DNA of 64,000 bases from Larix kaempferi. Its lineage: Eukaryota; Streptophyta; Pinopsida; Pinales; Pinaceae. A program made the position numbers and the translations under genes. The notes under the pieces were generated by a model. The model made no database searches and was not told the DNA's origin. It saw only the letters and a program-made list of their open reading frames with translations. Below, piece by piece: positions 8,846-21,419 of this stretch. Positions within the stretch are counted from its first letter, which is position 1. The number at the start of each line of letters is the position of its first letter. Location of the stretch: the NCBI GenBank assembly GCA_027924585.1, contig BSBM01001719.1, positions 31,540,001 through 31,604,000 on the forward strand, read 5' to 3'.

Positions 8846-11158
8846 TTATAACGCAGACATGGCTGCGAGAGATTGGGCTAGGTCATCTACAATGTTGTAG
8901 TTTGACGCAGCGCGCGCGTTAGGGTTATTGTTGATTCGGCGAAGTGGAAAACGAGGTGCTTTCGCAGCGCCGTCTATGGGAGGCGGAGGTATACGTAACG
9001 CCTGATCGGTGGGATGAGCGTTAGTAGGTTTATCCGTGGGAGTGGCTTCAGAGGTGGAGCCATATTGGTTCCGACGGGTCTGTAGGTTGACGTCAGCAGA
9101 TGACATCATCAGCAAGTGGTGGGTACCTGAGTCAAACATGGGTTGATCAGGGGCAGCGTAAGTGATCTGTTGTTGTTGGGGTTGTACGTTAGCGTGAGGG
9201 GCCAACGGCTGAGTGTTCACCACGCCTTGGGTTGGCAAGGGGTTTTGCAGCACCAAAGGGGGTTGCTGAGGTTGGGGGGGGTTGGGCGGTGCTTGGGGAG
9301 CCGCATGCCCTTGGCGATGGGCCTCGTCAACCCAGAGTTGCCGAGCTCGCTCCAAATGTGGGCAAGTGTGTGTGTAATGTCCATAGACCCCGCAAATAGA
9401 ACAAGGGTGGTTTGTTCGCAAATTGGGGTTTTTAGCCTGCTTGGGCGGGCGATCAGGGTTTTGATTAGCGGGGGCCGCATTGTTGTTGTCAGGGGGATTA
9501 GCCGGTTGACCAGCTTGGTCTGCAGGTTGGTTGTTTCCCCGATTACCGCCCTTGCCGCGGTTCTGTTGGCCCTGGTTTCGTTGGTTATTCTGGTTTTGCT
9601 GCTGGTTCTGTTGGGCGTAAACTTGCCCTTGGGCAGCAGGTGGATTTTGAGGTTGCACAGGGGCTGGAGCAGGCTGCGGAGGGTGATATGTAGGTTGAGG
9701 CTGAGCAGGTGCAGGGGGTTGCTGATAGGACTGCGGAGCCGGTTGTGGATGTGCCGCAGGGGCTGCCTGGGGCGGATAATAAGCTGGTGGGGATTGTGAA
9801 GGCGCAGGAGCGAGGGTAGCCTGCTGATGGTAGTAAGGCTGAGGGGCGACTGGAGGAGCATAAGCAGGAGTCGCATACCCGAAGCACTGAGGTGGACATG
9901 AGGGTCCATGTGAATGGTGATGTGTCATGGGAGCATACGAGTTGGTTGCTCCAGACTGTGAGGTAGCCCGCGACAGGTCGGGGCCAAGGGTAGGACGTGC
10001 TATAGAAAATGGTTGGGGATGCGAAGAAACACGGCCAATGATACCATCTGCAGCGTGGGATGCCCCCGACGCATCATGATGGGACGACTCGCCGCGAGGG
10101 GCGTCAGGTATAATGGTATAAAGGTAACCCGATTGGGCGTAAATGAGGTCGAACTGTTGTGCCTTAAGGATGGCTTCTTCTTCAGACTGGGGTCTTTCTG
10201 AGGCCACATCCTTAGCAATAACAGGGAGAAGGGATTTGAGGAACCAATCTAGGAAGATACGGTCGTCAAGTTTGATCTTGCATAAGGTACAGCGTCGACG
10301 CCACTCATGGATGTGGTCCGTGATATGGGTAGCCGTGTTTTGTCTACAAGATAGAAGGATCTCAACGCCCGCGTCATAGCGGACTGGCAACTGGAAGAAC
10401 TGCAGGAAGGTCGAGGCCAGGGAAGAAAAGGTGGCATGGGTCCCATGAGGCTGCTCGATATACCACTTGGCTGCAGAGCCAGTGAAGGTGCGCTGTAAGA
10501 AACGGAGGCGAACAGAGTCGTCCACTATGGAGTTAGAGGAACACCATAGGTGGAAAGACATGATATGGTTTTGTGGGTCCTCACCGGCCTTCCCCTCGAA
10601 CTTAGGGATATCAGAGGGGAGCTTGGTAGGCATATGAGGCCATGTATGGTCGTGTCGAATAGGATCGTTGGTCAATCTGGCCAGGTCAGGTAGGTTGAGG
10701 CTAGTAATGAATGGAAAACTGGAAGAAGGCAGCGACACAGTAGTGCTATGGACCAAGTTGGGGCCAGTGCCCCCAAGTGGAGGGGCAAGATTGAGCGTGG
10801 TGCCCCCAAGTGGGGGGACTGAGGTAGTGAAGGATGGTTCAGCACCACCATTGGTAGTGTGAGCCACTGATGTAGTGGGGATAGGTATTCCCGCTGCGGG
10901 AATAGGTACCGTGAGGGGTACAGTAGATGGGTTCCCCATGGAGGGCATACCCAAAACAGGTGTAGTAACTGGTGTAGTGGTGGATGTACCACCAATGGTC
11001 CCTATGACAAACGGAGTGGAAGTCGTGCCAGCCATGGGGCTAGTAGGGGCAGTGTAAATAGGGTTTTCAGACTCTTCGTCAGAATCTGAGGTAAAGTAAG
11101 GTGCGTCACTATCTGGTGACGGAGACCTACGTCGCTGACGAGTGGAGTCAAGTGACAA
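8846..11158 (-). CDS. G1 Gag polyprotein
   Basis: An open frame of about 770 codons for the structural protein that packages element RNA in virus-like particles. A retrotransposon-type capsid region lies around residues 190-345, with W-rich and RF-type motifs such as FTGSAAKWYIEQP. A Pro/Gln-rich low-complexity stretch follows (about 395-560), then one zinc knuckle, CSICGVYGHYTHTC, near 586. The frame at 11156-11158 begins with TTG. The first ATG is at 11033-11035 (residue 42), which may be the real start. Upstream of 11158 the frame stays open to a TAG near 11297 and encodes an SR-like stretch with three related repeats but no ATG. A single TAA at 8846-8848 separates Gag from the in-frame Pol. 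Confidence 0.85.
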   Translation of the reverse strand: MSLDSTRQRRRSPSPDSDAPYFTSDSDEESENPIYTAPTSPMAGTTSTPFVIGTIGGTSTTTPVTTPVLGMPSMGNPSTVPLTVPIPAAGIPIPTTSVAHTTNGGAEPSFTTSVPPLGGTTLNLAPPLGGTGPNLVHSTTVSLPSSSFPFITSLNLPDLARLTNDPIRHDHTWPHMPTKLPSDIPKFEGKAGEDPQNHIMSFHLWCSSNSIVDDSVRLRFLQRTFTGSAAKWYIEQPHGTHATFSSLASTFLQFFQLPVRYDAGVEILLSCRQNTATHITDHIHEWRRRCTLCKIKLDDRIFLDWFLKSLLPVIAKDVASERPQSEEEAILKAQQFDLIYAQSGYLYTIIPDAPRGESSHHDASGASHAADGIIGRVSSHPQPFSIARPTLGPDLSRATSQSGATNSYAPMTHHHSHGPSCPPQCFGYATPAYAPPVAPQPYYHQQATLAPAPSQSPPAYYPPQAAPAAHPQPAPQSYQQPPAPAQPQPTYHPPQPAPAPVQPQNPPAAQGQVYAQQNQQQNQNNQRNQGQQNRGKGGNRGNNQPADQAGQPANPPDNNNAAPANQNPDRPPKQAKNPNLRTNHPCSICGVYGHYTHTCPHLERARQLWVDEAHRQGHAAPQAPPNPPQPQQPPLVLQNPLPTQGVVNTQPLAPHANVQPQQQQITYAAPDQPMFDSGTHHLLMMSSADVNLQTRRNQYGSTSEATPTDKPTNAHPTDQALRIPPPPIDGAAKAPRFPLRRINNNPNARAASNYNIVDDLAQSLAAMSAL

Positions 11159-11299
11159 GGCTCTAGATCTGTGATGAGTGGTATCAACGGATAATGATCG
11201 GAATCTACGACGTGTGGTGTCAAGAGAACCGTGCTGTGGGGGCTCGCCCCTGAGGCACCGAGAATGTCTCGGGGACTCAATGGTGACAGATGGTGTCTA

Positions 11300-12832
11300 A
11301 TCTCTGTGGGTTGAGGTGAGTATGAAAACAGCTCAAAAATCCTAATGCAACCGAGTGTGCAGAAGGAGAGCTTAAAAAGCAAGGCATTCAGGCCAACAAC
11401 CAACTCAAAACACCCACTGCAGCAGCTGTGCTACAATAGGTGGAGTAACAACAAAGATGGTCAGAATACCAACAAGCAACAGGTTTCCTAAAAAATAAAA
11501 ATGGTGGACTCACTAGACCAAAGGGAGGTAAAGGAGCATGCAAATACCTAGCTAAAAGTATTCTGACTCAACTAAACATATCCTTTGCAAGGTGATGAAA
11601 TCCAAGTCAGACAATATGAGTAGGAAAGCCAAGTGGCTATGATATCCCCCTACCGGGAGGGATATCGGGTAGTCAATCCTAGAAGAATGGCAACTAAGAT
11701 ACCCCGTTCATGACACGTCCAGAAAGGTGAATCTTCCGTTTAGTTCGTTGACCGCAATACCCCTATACAGGGATATCCCGCGAACCGCGAAAGGTAGCCC
11801 TTCGGTTACTGAATGGAGTGCGGTATTCCACTCAGGCCTCCGGAACCAGTCTCCCGACTTCAACCCTCCTAAGGGAGAGGCCCTCTGATAAACTGGTCGT
11901 GACCGTGCCAAAAAGTACTAGGGGATTTTGGTTCCCTATTTGGACAACAACTATGTCTCAAGTGAAATAACCAAGGGGTGTTATTGGAAGCCTATCCCCC
12001 TAATCCTACCTAACTACAATGATTCTTTTGTGTTCCCCAAGTGGGGTTAGAATGTTGGTTTAGTTAGGTACTTTTTAAGGCTCACTTGATTTTATGTGAC
12101 AGAGTGTGTGCTCGTGAGGTAATGATCCCAAAAATAGAAGTGCCACAAGGGAGGGCAACTTCCAATCTATCAATAATGCTGAAATTGATTCTTTGAACTT
12201 GCAAAATTTTCTGAAATAAAAATACTGAAATTTTAAAAAGATTCTGTAAAAGGAATAGAAATTATGTTGCAGAAAGGTTGTAAGGAAGTGGGCTGCAGGT
12301 GGGACAGAGGGCTGTTCAAATGCAGAAAATATTGCAGCAAGAGGGGCTGGGCTCAAAACAGGAAAAGAGCAGAAATCAGACCGCGGGTCTGTGGCGGATC
12401 AGAACAGGCCGACCGCGGGTTTGAGGGAAACAGCGGCGGTCAGGTCGCGGCTATTGGGCCAACAGAGGCAGTCGGGACGCAGGAAACAGGGGAAAAGACA
12501 CAGTCGGGTCGCGGCTCTCGGGCCAACAGTGGCAGTTGGGACGCCCGAAAGAGGCAGAAAGCCGCAGTCGGGACGCGTGAAAAAGGCCAACAGGCGCAGT
12601 CAGATCGCGGCAAACAGACTGATTAGCCACGGTCGGATCGCAGGTAACAGACTTGAATCCGCCGGCGGAGCGTCGGAAGCAGTCTGAGAGCCACGGTCGG
12701 ATCGCGGGTAAAGGTCTGAAAGGCGCGGTCGGGACGCGACTGCAGAGGGAAAAAACGCGGTATGCGGCGGCCGAAAGGGACAGCCGAAAAGAAAAAATTT
12801 AAAAAAAATGGAAACTAGAAATTCGAAAACTA
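11300..12832 (-). other. G1 5' leader with GC-rich minisatellite
   Basis: This is untranslated leader between the primer site and gag. About 12380-12740 is a strikingly GC-rich run of imperfect repeats around the core GTCGGGACGCGG (variants GTCGGGTCGCGG, GTCGGATCGCGG), roughly eight to ten copies at uneven 30-55 bp spacing. The short ORFs that cross it in several frames (for example 12264-12687) come from the repeats and are not genes. The stretch from 11300 to 12380 shows nothing I recognise. Confidence 0.65.
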
Positions 12833-12844
12833 GGGGAGTCGCCA
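12833..12844 (-). other. G1 primer-binding site
   Basis: On the minus strand this reads TGGCGACTCCCC, a few bases after the end of the 5' LTR. TGGCGACTC-type sites matching a tRNA-Arg 3' end are known from Ogre/Tat elements. I infer the tRNA from that resemblance and have not aligned it. Confidence 0.6.
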
Positions 12845-12848
12845 AAAC

Positions 12849-13573
12849 TGTAGCTAGGGTTTTACCCCTAGCTTGTGCCAATGAGCACCTACTAAGGAGA
12901 ATGGACTCCTTAGTAGCAGTTCAATAATGATTAAATGATTAAGCTAAAACAACAATTAACAAACTACTTTAAACATTGCATGAGACATAAATGAAAGATG
13001 TAAAAAATGGTTTTATATTAATGTTACCTTGAGTGTCAAGGTTGATGAAGCCCTTTGCAGTGTCCAAGAGGATGCTCCAAGCTTCAGAATGCTCCTTTCT
13101 CCTTCTCCAATGTTGGGGATGGGCCAAAGGTGGCTCTCAAGGTGAAAATAGTTCAAAGGTGAACTAGGGTTTCGAGAGAGATTTTGGCAGAGTAAGGGTG
13201 CTTGTGATTGTGGATATGGAATAAGGGATCTCCATCACCTATTTATAGTTTTTTGGTGGTGGAGTGCTGACCCATGGTTTTAGGAAACACATGGTTTTGT
13301 GCAGCTGTATAGGGTTTTTTTTCTCCTTTTCCTCATTATTTTATATTTTTTATTCCCTTTTTAGGGGATTTTTGCTATTTTTGGAGGAAAAGGGGGTTTT
13401 TTAGCCTTTTTTAGGCTATTTTGATGGTTTTGTGGCCTTTTGGAGGCATTTTAGGCCTTTTGGAGGCTTTTTAGTGGGATTTTTTGGGATTTTAAGGGAA
13501 AAATGGTAGGAAAATGGACAAATGAGCCATATAATGTGGTAATGAGGTAGTGAACACTTTTTGGGTGTTAACA
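12849..13573 (-). repeat. G1 5' LTR (right copy)
   Basis: Partner of 1549-2272 with very few differences: an extra T in the run near 13315-13322 and TT for AA near 13482. It carries the same paired hairpins, with 11-bp arms at 12889-12899 and 12906-12916. This copy would hold the active promoter. Confidence 0.92.
13238..13248 (-). promoter_or_regulatory. TATA-like box in the G1 5' LTR
   Basis: The minus strand reads CTATAAATAGG, a near-perfect plant TATA box in the correct direction to transcribe G1. The same site is at 1938-1948 in the other LTR. Transcription would be expected to start about 30 bp further in the element direction. Confidence 0.6.
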
Positions 13574-13578
13574 AAAAC
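13574..13578. repeat. Right target-site duplication of G1 (AAAAC)
   Basis: Matches 1544-1548 and marks the point where LINE A resumes. Confidence 0.8.
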
Positions 13579-13655
13579 AACAGGCTCGAAGGAAATCCTT
13601 TTTATCCAAAGCTCAAAAACAAGCTTCTTTAGACATCATCCTCAGGGGTTATAAA

Positions 13656-16600
13656 ATGATCCTCCTCTCATTCAATGCAAGGGGGTTAGGGGGAACTTCC
13701 AAAACAAATGCCCTCAAAATCTTGGTGACTTTGGCTAAACCATTAGTCCTAATGATATCAGAAACTATGATGGAAGGAAGCAAAGCAGAGGAAATTTTAT
13801 CCAGTTTTTTAAGATATTGGAAGATGAAATCGGTAGATGTTGTTGGGCATTAAGGATGATTAGTCAAATATTGGAGAAAAGGAATGGATTTGATATCATC
13901 GACCTCCTTTAACTCAATATTAGAGACAAAGTTGAAGGATAATGAAACGGGCATCACTTTCTCCATCTTAAATGTGTATGGACCTTTTTATGATAGAAAG
14001 ACTTTCTGGGAGGAGCTAAGAAATACAGGAATACTCAAACACCCAAATGTAATCGTAGGAGGGGATCTAAACCTCACTTTCTGTTCCAAAGAGGTATGGG
14101 GAAATAACACTAGACCTGATTCTTTGAGTTCATATTTTATCAAATAGTTCGAAAAAAATGGTTTGATAGACGTACAACCAACGAAAGTGGAACCGACTTG
14201 GAGGAATAAAAGAGAAGGGGAGCAAGCGATATCCAAAATATTGGATCAGTTTATGATCACATAGGGGTTAATAGATGGACGGCTAATTTTCCAATCCTCA
14301 AATGAAGAAGGAGGTCACTTAGATCACATACCAATCCGCTTATCAGTACAAACTCTAGAGAAAAAGCCTCCATCTCCTTTCAAGTTTAACCCTATGTGGC
14401 TTGAAAAAAAATAGTAAAAGCTAAGGTCCTAGATGCATGGATCCCCTTACACTCTACTTTGAATTCTTCATATATGCAACAATTTGCTGACAACCTAGCC
14501 CAATCCAAGGTGTCTAAGGAATGGGAAAAGAAGCATAAGAAGGCTGACCAAGAAGAATCAAGAGGAGTAGAATCCAAAATTAAGGAGATCTACACTTCTC
14601 TAACGAATGATACTTTCTCTGAAGAAGATATGGTGACTGTAAGGAAACTAGAACGCAAACGAGATACACTGCTGGCTAAGGAAGAACATGTATGGAGATT
14701 AAAAAGTAGGGCTATTTGGATCGCGGAAGGAGATAACAACACCAAATTCTTCCACAAATATGCCAGTCATTGAAGAAATATAAACACTATCTCAGAAATT
14801 GAAAATGTGGAGGGGTCTTTGGTTAGTTCCTTTCAAGATAAAGCAAATGCTGCTGTAAAACATTTCGACACCTTGTTCACAGAACCTCCTGGTTGCCCGA
14901 TTTCGGAAATCCTAGAGGTTTTAAGGTTTTTCCCTAAGATAATCAGTGAAGAGATGAGTAAGGCATTAAAGGAAGATATAACGAAAGAGGAGTTAAGTCA
15001 AATCATCCATTATTTCCATAAAGGAAAGAGACCTGGACCTCATGGCTTCAACATATAATTCTATTTTGGATTCTATGAAAATATCAAGGAAGATCTCCTA
15101 AAAGTGGTACAATAATCGTAGAGGTCAGGGAAAGTGCTAGGCTCCTTTAAATCCACCTTCATAACCTTGATCCCTAAGAAACAGAAGAACGTCTCCTTTG
15201 ATGATTACTAACCAATTGTGTGTTGCAATATGATTTACAAGATAATTGCAAAATTAATTGCTCAGAGATTAAAACCTATACTAGGTGATATTTTCACGGA
15301 GGAGCAATTTGGTTTCTTGTTTAACAGGAAGATCCATGATGTTGTCTCTCTTGCACAAGAAGCTTTTCATTCTATAAAAAAAGAGAAGCATAAGGCCTTT
15401 GTATTGAAATTAGACCTATCTAAGGAGTATGATAGAATAAGTTGGACATTCTTGTGTCTACTACTTATTCAAATTGGAATGCCACTAGAAGTCACTGATT
15501 GGATAATGGGGTGCATCCAATCCACTTCCTATACAATGCTAATCAATGGACCCCTTTCGTCTTTTTTCAGAACTACAAGAGGAATTCGACAAGGGTGCCC
15601 TATCTCCCCATTCCTCTTTATTTTAGTAGTAGATGCACTGAGTAGATTGATTCATGCTGCTAAAAGAATTAAAAAAATAGAAGGGGTGAAAGTTTCAAGA
15701 ACAGAGGAATTAAATCACACTCTATTCATTGATGATGTCCTTATCTTTGGGAATGGCAACATTATGAACTTAAAAACCTTTGATTCAATCTTGACTCTTT
15801 ATCAGAAGGCCACAGGAATGAGGATAAATACCAAAAAATATGTCTTGGCGCATATTGAACTCTCAAAGGAGACTTTAAACACATCAAAGGAGATCCTATC
15901 CTTCCCAATGATCATTATGACTTAAGGAGTTAACTATCTTGGGTTCTATCTGAAGCCTAACTGTTATTCCTTCCAGGACTAGCTTTGGCTCTATGAAAAA
16001 TTAGAAAAACGCATCTCCTTATGGATGAAAAGATTTTTATCAAGGGGAGGGAGACTGGTTCTTCTGAAAGCAGTGCTTCAAAGTATACCTATATGCTGGG
16101 CATCCATAGCATACATCCCAAAAGGAATATTGGTAAAAGTAAGGAAAATGAGCTTTTCCTTTTTGTGGATGGCAAGCAAGCAAGCTCATTGTATTCCTTT
16201 AGTCCAGTGGAAGACACTATCTCAACCCAAGAAGCGGGGGGGTTTGGGAATAAAGAATTTGGATTTATTTAACAAAGCCCTGGATGCCAAGACTTTATGG
16301 AGAATCTCTCAAAGACCAAATCCATGTGGGGAAAGTTTATTAGATCTAAGTATTGTAATAACTCCCCAATTGATGAATGGTTTCGCAGTCCATCAAAAAT
16401 CTTTCAAAAATGGATCAACAGGATGGAAAGCGATGGTAATGGCTTTCCCTATAATCGGCAATTGGATAGCATGGTAGATTGGTGACGGAAGGAAAGTTAG
16501 GATAGGTGAGGACCCATGGACGGGAGCATGACAAGAGTTTAGAATTACATCTGATTTGAAGGAAAAAATAAGATACCAATAGATATTTGTCCTGGCCGAT

Positions 16601-17779
16601 GCTCAATTACAACAGCCTCAATTAAGAAGAAGAAACAATTGGAAATATCCCCAAGACTTAACCTTCACTGGAGATTTAGCAGAAGAATGGAATAGTTATG
16701 TTAATAATTTGGTGACCAATTTCATTCACCTGAAAGAAGGTGAGGATGACAAATTGGTATGGACAAAAAACAGAGTAAATGGAGAATTTGAAGCTAAACT
16801 CGGTTATGATTCTGTCTATCAAGAATCTTTTGTAGGGGAGATAAAGTGGTGGTGGAAATTTTTATGGAAATTACACAATCCCTTGAAAACAATTTTAACT
16901 ATTTGGTTAACATTAAGCAATAAACTGTTAACATGGGAGAACCTAAAGAAGAGAGGTCTCCATGGACCAAGCATATGTGTCTTATGAAATTCAAATGAGG
17001 TGACATCTTCTCACTTATTTAACTTGTGTCCATTCGCAGGCGAGGTATGGGACAAAGTCTCCTTCAAAATGGTTAATGCAAGGATTGCACCAAGAGAAGC
17101 GTCATTGTATCAATGTGATCATAACTGGTGGCAATTAGAAGCGGTACGTAATTTTGATGCATTCCCTGCCCTCTTTGTTTACACAATATGGGAAGCTCGT
17201 AATCAAGTAATTTTCAAAAATAGATGGATCTCAACAGACTAGTAGAAAGTACAGGAACACAAGACAATTGCTAAAGACAGGAAAAAACAGGGAATCATTC
17301 CCCCAATCATCAACAAAAATGAGCCATGGGATTTCTTCGATGGTGCGAGTAAAGGAACCCATCCACTAGGAGGTGTAGGAGGTGTATTACACTTATCTGA
17401 TGACTACAAGTTATGCATTAAATATTCTCTAGGAAGAGAAACCAATAACAAGGCTGAATTAATAGCTCTTTGGGTGGTACTCAAAATTGCCCAAAAGAAA
17501 AATATGAAGAGAATTCAATTGTTTGGGGATTCTAAGATGGTCATTGATTGGGCTATTGGTAAAACACATATACACGCCACTCAATTACAACATCTCCTAA
17601 AAGAGATACAACATGTGCTAGGATTTTTTGAATCGGTTTCCTTCAAACATATCTACAGATAAATTAATGAAGAAGCAGACTTGTTATCCAAATTAGCTTT
17701 GGAAAATCATCCAGGCGTAACTGAAGTAGAGGAATTCAACAGAGGTCAGATGCTGAACCACTTCACCACTCGGGAATGA
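13656..17779 (+). pseudogene. LINE A ORF2: endonuclease, reverse transcriptase, zinc region, RNase H (broken)
   Basis: ORF2 of an L1-type element nicks target DNA and copies the RNA into the nick. An ATG at 13656 starts an APE-like endonuclease with NARGLGG, ISETMM, GGDLNL (about 14060) and HLDHIPI (about 14320). A linker at 14459-15058 leads to RT at about 15200-15925 with KLDLSKEYDR, GIRQGCPISP and FIDDVLIFG (about 15735). A zf-RVT-like region follows at 16709-17242. The last domain is RNase H at about 17300-17779 with FFDGAS, KAELIALW, FGDSKMVIDW and EEADLLSK. Many in-frame stops (near 13850, 14146, 15056, 15184, 16480 and 17661) and frame changes make it non-functional. The C-terminal RNase H fits the known group of plant L1 elements with an archaeal-type RNase H. 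Confidence 0.85.
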
Positions 17780-18159
17780 GACCCCAGGTATATACCGAAC
17801 AGTGTAGATGACTGGATTATTAAGTTGTGGGTTATTTTTGAAAGAGCGCAACGCTTTTACAGACAGTTTATATACAGAGTTGTTTCAAGAGTTAAGTGGA
17901 AACAGGATAGCTTCCATCCCTAAATTCAAGAATCGTCTCCGAGAGCTTGAAGAACAAAGGTTAGAACTTACATTACCAGGCTGATCTTTTTTGCTATGTA
18001 AAAGAATTGTAATGTAATGCTCATGAAATTTTGATATGAAAACAAATTGTCGGATGTATTGTAATACTCATGAAATTTTAATGTAAGTCCTTAAATGACA
18101 GTTCATGATCACTCTTTATTTAGAGCGATATTTATTTTCCATTTGGAATATATATATAG

Positions 18160-19475
<1,316 letters not shown>

Positions 19476-19487
19476 GCTCTCATACCA
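19476..19487 (-). other. G3a primer-binding site
   Basis: The minus strand reads TGGTATGAGAGC two bases from the LTR, one base off the usual tRNA-iMet type site TGGTATCAGAGC. It shows that the LTR at 19490 is a 5' LTR and that the element body lay to the left. Confidence 0.65.
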
Positions 19488-19489
19488 CT

Positions 19490-21419
19490 TGTAATGTCTA
19501 CGACCCCAATCTAAGGCCAAAGGGACTAGTAAAACCAAGGGGAAATGCTAAGTTAGGTTATGCATAGTGGAATAAAAGAGTCTCAGGACAGGCATGAATG
19601 CTAACACCTAGTTAAATAGAACTTTTAGCCTTAAGATTAAAATGCAGAATACATATGCAATTATGTTTCCCAATGCACATGCAATGCATCCATATTTGAG
19701 CATGAAATTAATATGATTTTTAAACATAAATGAAGCATCTATAGGCTGCCATCTATAGCCACATAAAACTAATAAAAAACAGATTTTTGATCATCCATAT
19801 AAACATTATTAATCAGAAATTATGAACAGCCTTAGAGAATAGATAAATCATATCTGCAAACTGCCAGTAAAACATAAACAAATCTAATCTAAAACCATTA
19901 AATTTCAGGTCTCAATCAAACATAAAAACATAAGCATAATAAGATTTAAACATATAGATCATCCCATTAATTATCATTTAACAAGATTAAATATAAGCAG
20001 GAATAAAATCAGATTTGGATAAAACCATAAGCAGAGATAGATCAACCTCCATGGGAACATATGCATCAAATTAAAACAGAGAAATAAAACATAATAATAA
20101 TACTCATCTCTCAAAATGGCAACTAGAATCAACAGGGCCACATTCCACCCTGCCATAGACATACCAAGTTTTGCGTATTGCAACTTGAGAAGTCACCCTT
20201 GAGCTGAGGTTGTGATTCCACAAGCAAGGAACTTTCAATCCTTTCTCAGAAACTCTTCTTCCGAGAAAATAAACAGAAAATTTTTCCCAGCTACTACTTT
20301 CCTGTCCCTTCTCCACTGCCTATGGGGTATGACCTAACTCGCCAATCCTATTTCATTGCTTCCCGTGCGAGAAACCTGGACTAGTAGAGCTATCATGGAA
20401 AACATAAACTACCAAACAACATAGACTTGGCCAAGAATATGTGTCTAGCACAAAATATAACAAGCTTTCCATATACATAACACAAAGCATAATAGGCTTT
20501 CCACATACATAACATAACAGATTAACACATCACTACACAGGCTTGGCCAAGCATGCCCTCCCCTTCCCAAGAGATAAAAAAAAAATTTATAGAAAAAATA
20601 GGCCAATTCCCCTTCAATAGAGGCATAATAGGGTTAATTTGGAATCAGGAGGAGAAATTCCCAAGAAGGACCATTCAAATTCCTCATGCCTAATTCCACA
20701 CAAATTCATGAATATAAATTCGAATAGGTAGACAGAGAGAGGAGTTACAGAATCAAGAGGGGTCATACTTTTGCATGCACAAGCCAATAGGAGCGTATGA
20801 GAGAAGAAAGTATCCAAAGTGGTCTAAAATATCCAATAGGGGCACATCATCCATCAGAGAGGTTGCACAAAAGATACCTTTTCCAAGAATAGAGAAATAA
20901 TAATGACGGGAGTTAAACTTGAGGAGTTGGAGGCTAAATTCAATTTTGTGGAAATTAATTGGATGAATAACATCAAATATGCTCCAATAAATAATATTTG
21001 GGTTTAATATTCAAGTTTTTAGGTGAGAAACAACTCATAGAGCCACTAGGGGTACAATAGAATTCAATTTTTAATACAAATCAAAATTTAGGAAATAAGA
21101 AGAAAATGAAAATCTCAACACTTATATTTTCAATGGGTCCAAGGCAGTCAAAACATCACGGACTAGGGTTTGGGAAAAAAATAATAATAATTTACTAGTA
21201 AAATAACATTCTTGACACCCTTTCACCCTCGCTTATGGAATCCATGGCCTCCCATTCTCGTTAGTGGTCCATGTTGAGTCAATTGTTTTATTAATTTCAT
21301 GGTCGTCCACAACCATAATAATGTCTAAATACCAATGTCGAGGCACCTAGTGCCATATTAATAAACACATATCAATATATCATATATGTCCACGAAATTA
21401 ACACACCAGGGGTGTTACA
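19490..21419 (-). repeat. G3a 5' LTR (about 1.93 kb)
   Basis: Read on the minus strand it runs from TGTAACACCCC (21419) to GACATTACA (19490). The part from about 20080 to 21419 matches 23240-24581 closely: both share CACCCTGCCATAGACATACC and the CGTTAGTGGTCCATGTTGAG block. It is thus an LTR family present at least twice here. The matching 3' LTR of this copy is not in the window. Confidence 0.75.

Larger units (their letters stand above)
1549..13573 (-). mobile_element. G1: Ty3/gypsy LTR retrotransposon, Tat/Ogre-like, young but defective
   Basis: A 12.0-kb element on the minus strand. In its own direction the order is 5' LTR (12849-13573), primer site, a leader with GC-rich repeats, gag, pol, a 2.7-kb non-coding tail with tandem repeats, polypurine tract and 3' LTR (1549-2272). 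The LTRs are bounded by TG...CA and flanked by AAAAC. Reading the two LTRs side by side I find only about three differences (one extra T and an AA/TT change), so the insertion is recent. The primer site TGGCGACTCCCC, the degenerate RNase H and the repeat-rich 3' tail fit the Tat/Ogre group. Unlike that group it has no second (archaeal-type) RNase H. The integrase stops before its third catalytic residue, so movement would need enzymes in trans. Confidence 0.9.
13574..18159 (+). mobile_element. LINE A, 3' part (ORF2 and 3' UTR)
   Basis: Continuation of LINE A after the G1 insertion. It includes the broken ORF2, then a 3' UTR of about 380 bp. The last stretch (CTTTATTTAG...TTTTCCATTTGGAA, about 18113-18148) is shared with LINE B near 46995-47035 and with LINE C near 39541-39600. 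The element ends in ATATATATA followed by a CA repeat rather than a poly(A) tail. Confidence 0.85.

Noticed and set aside
9143-9909. Long ORFs opposite and out of frame to G1 gag (218 and 230 codons)
   Set aside because: They are shadows of the Pro/Gln-rich low-complexity part of gag in other frames.
12264-12687. ORFs of 98-120 codons in the G1 leader
   Set aside because: They are produced by the GC-rich minisatellite, with no recognisable domain and repeats in the wrong phase.
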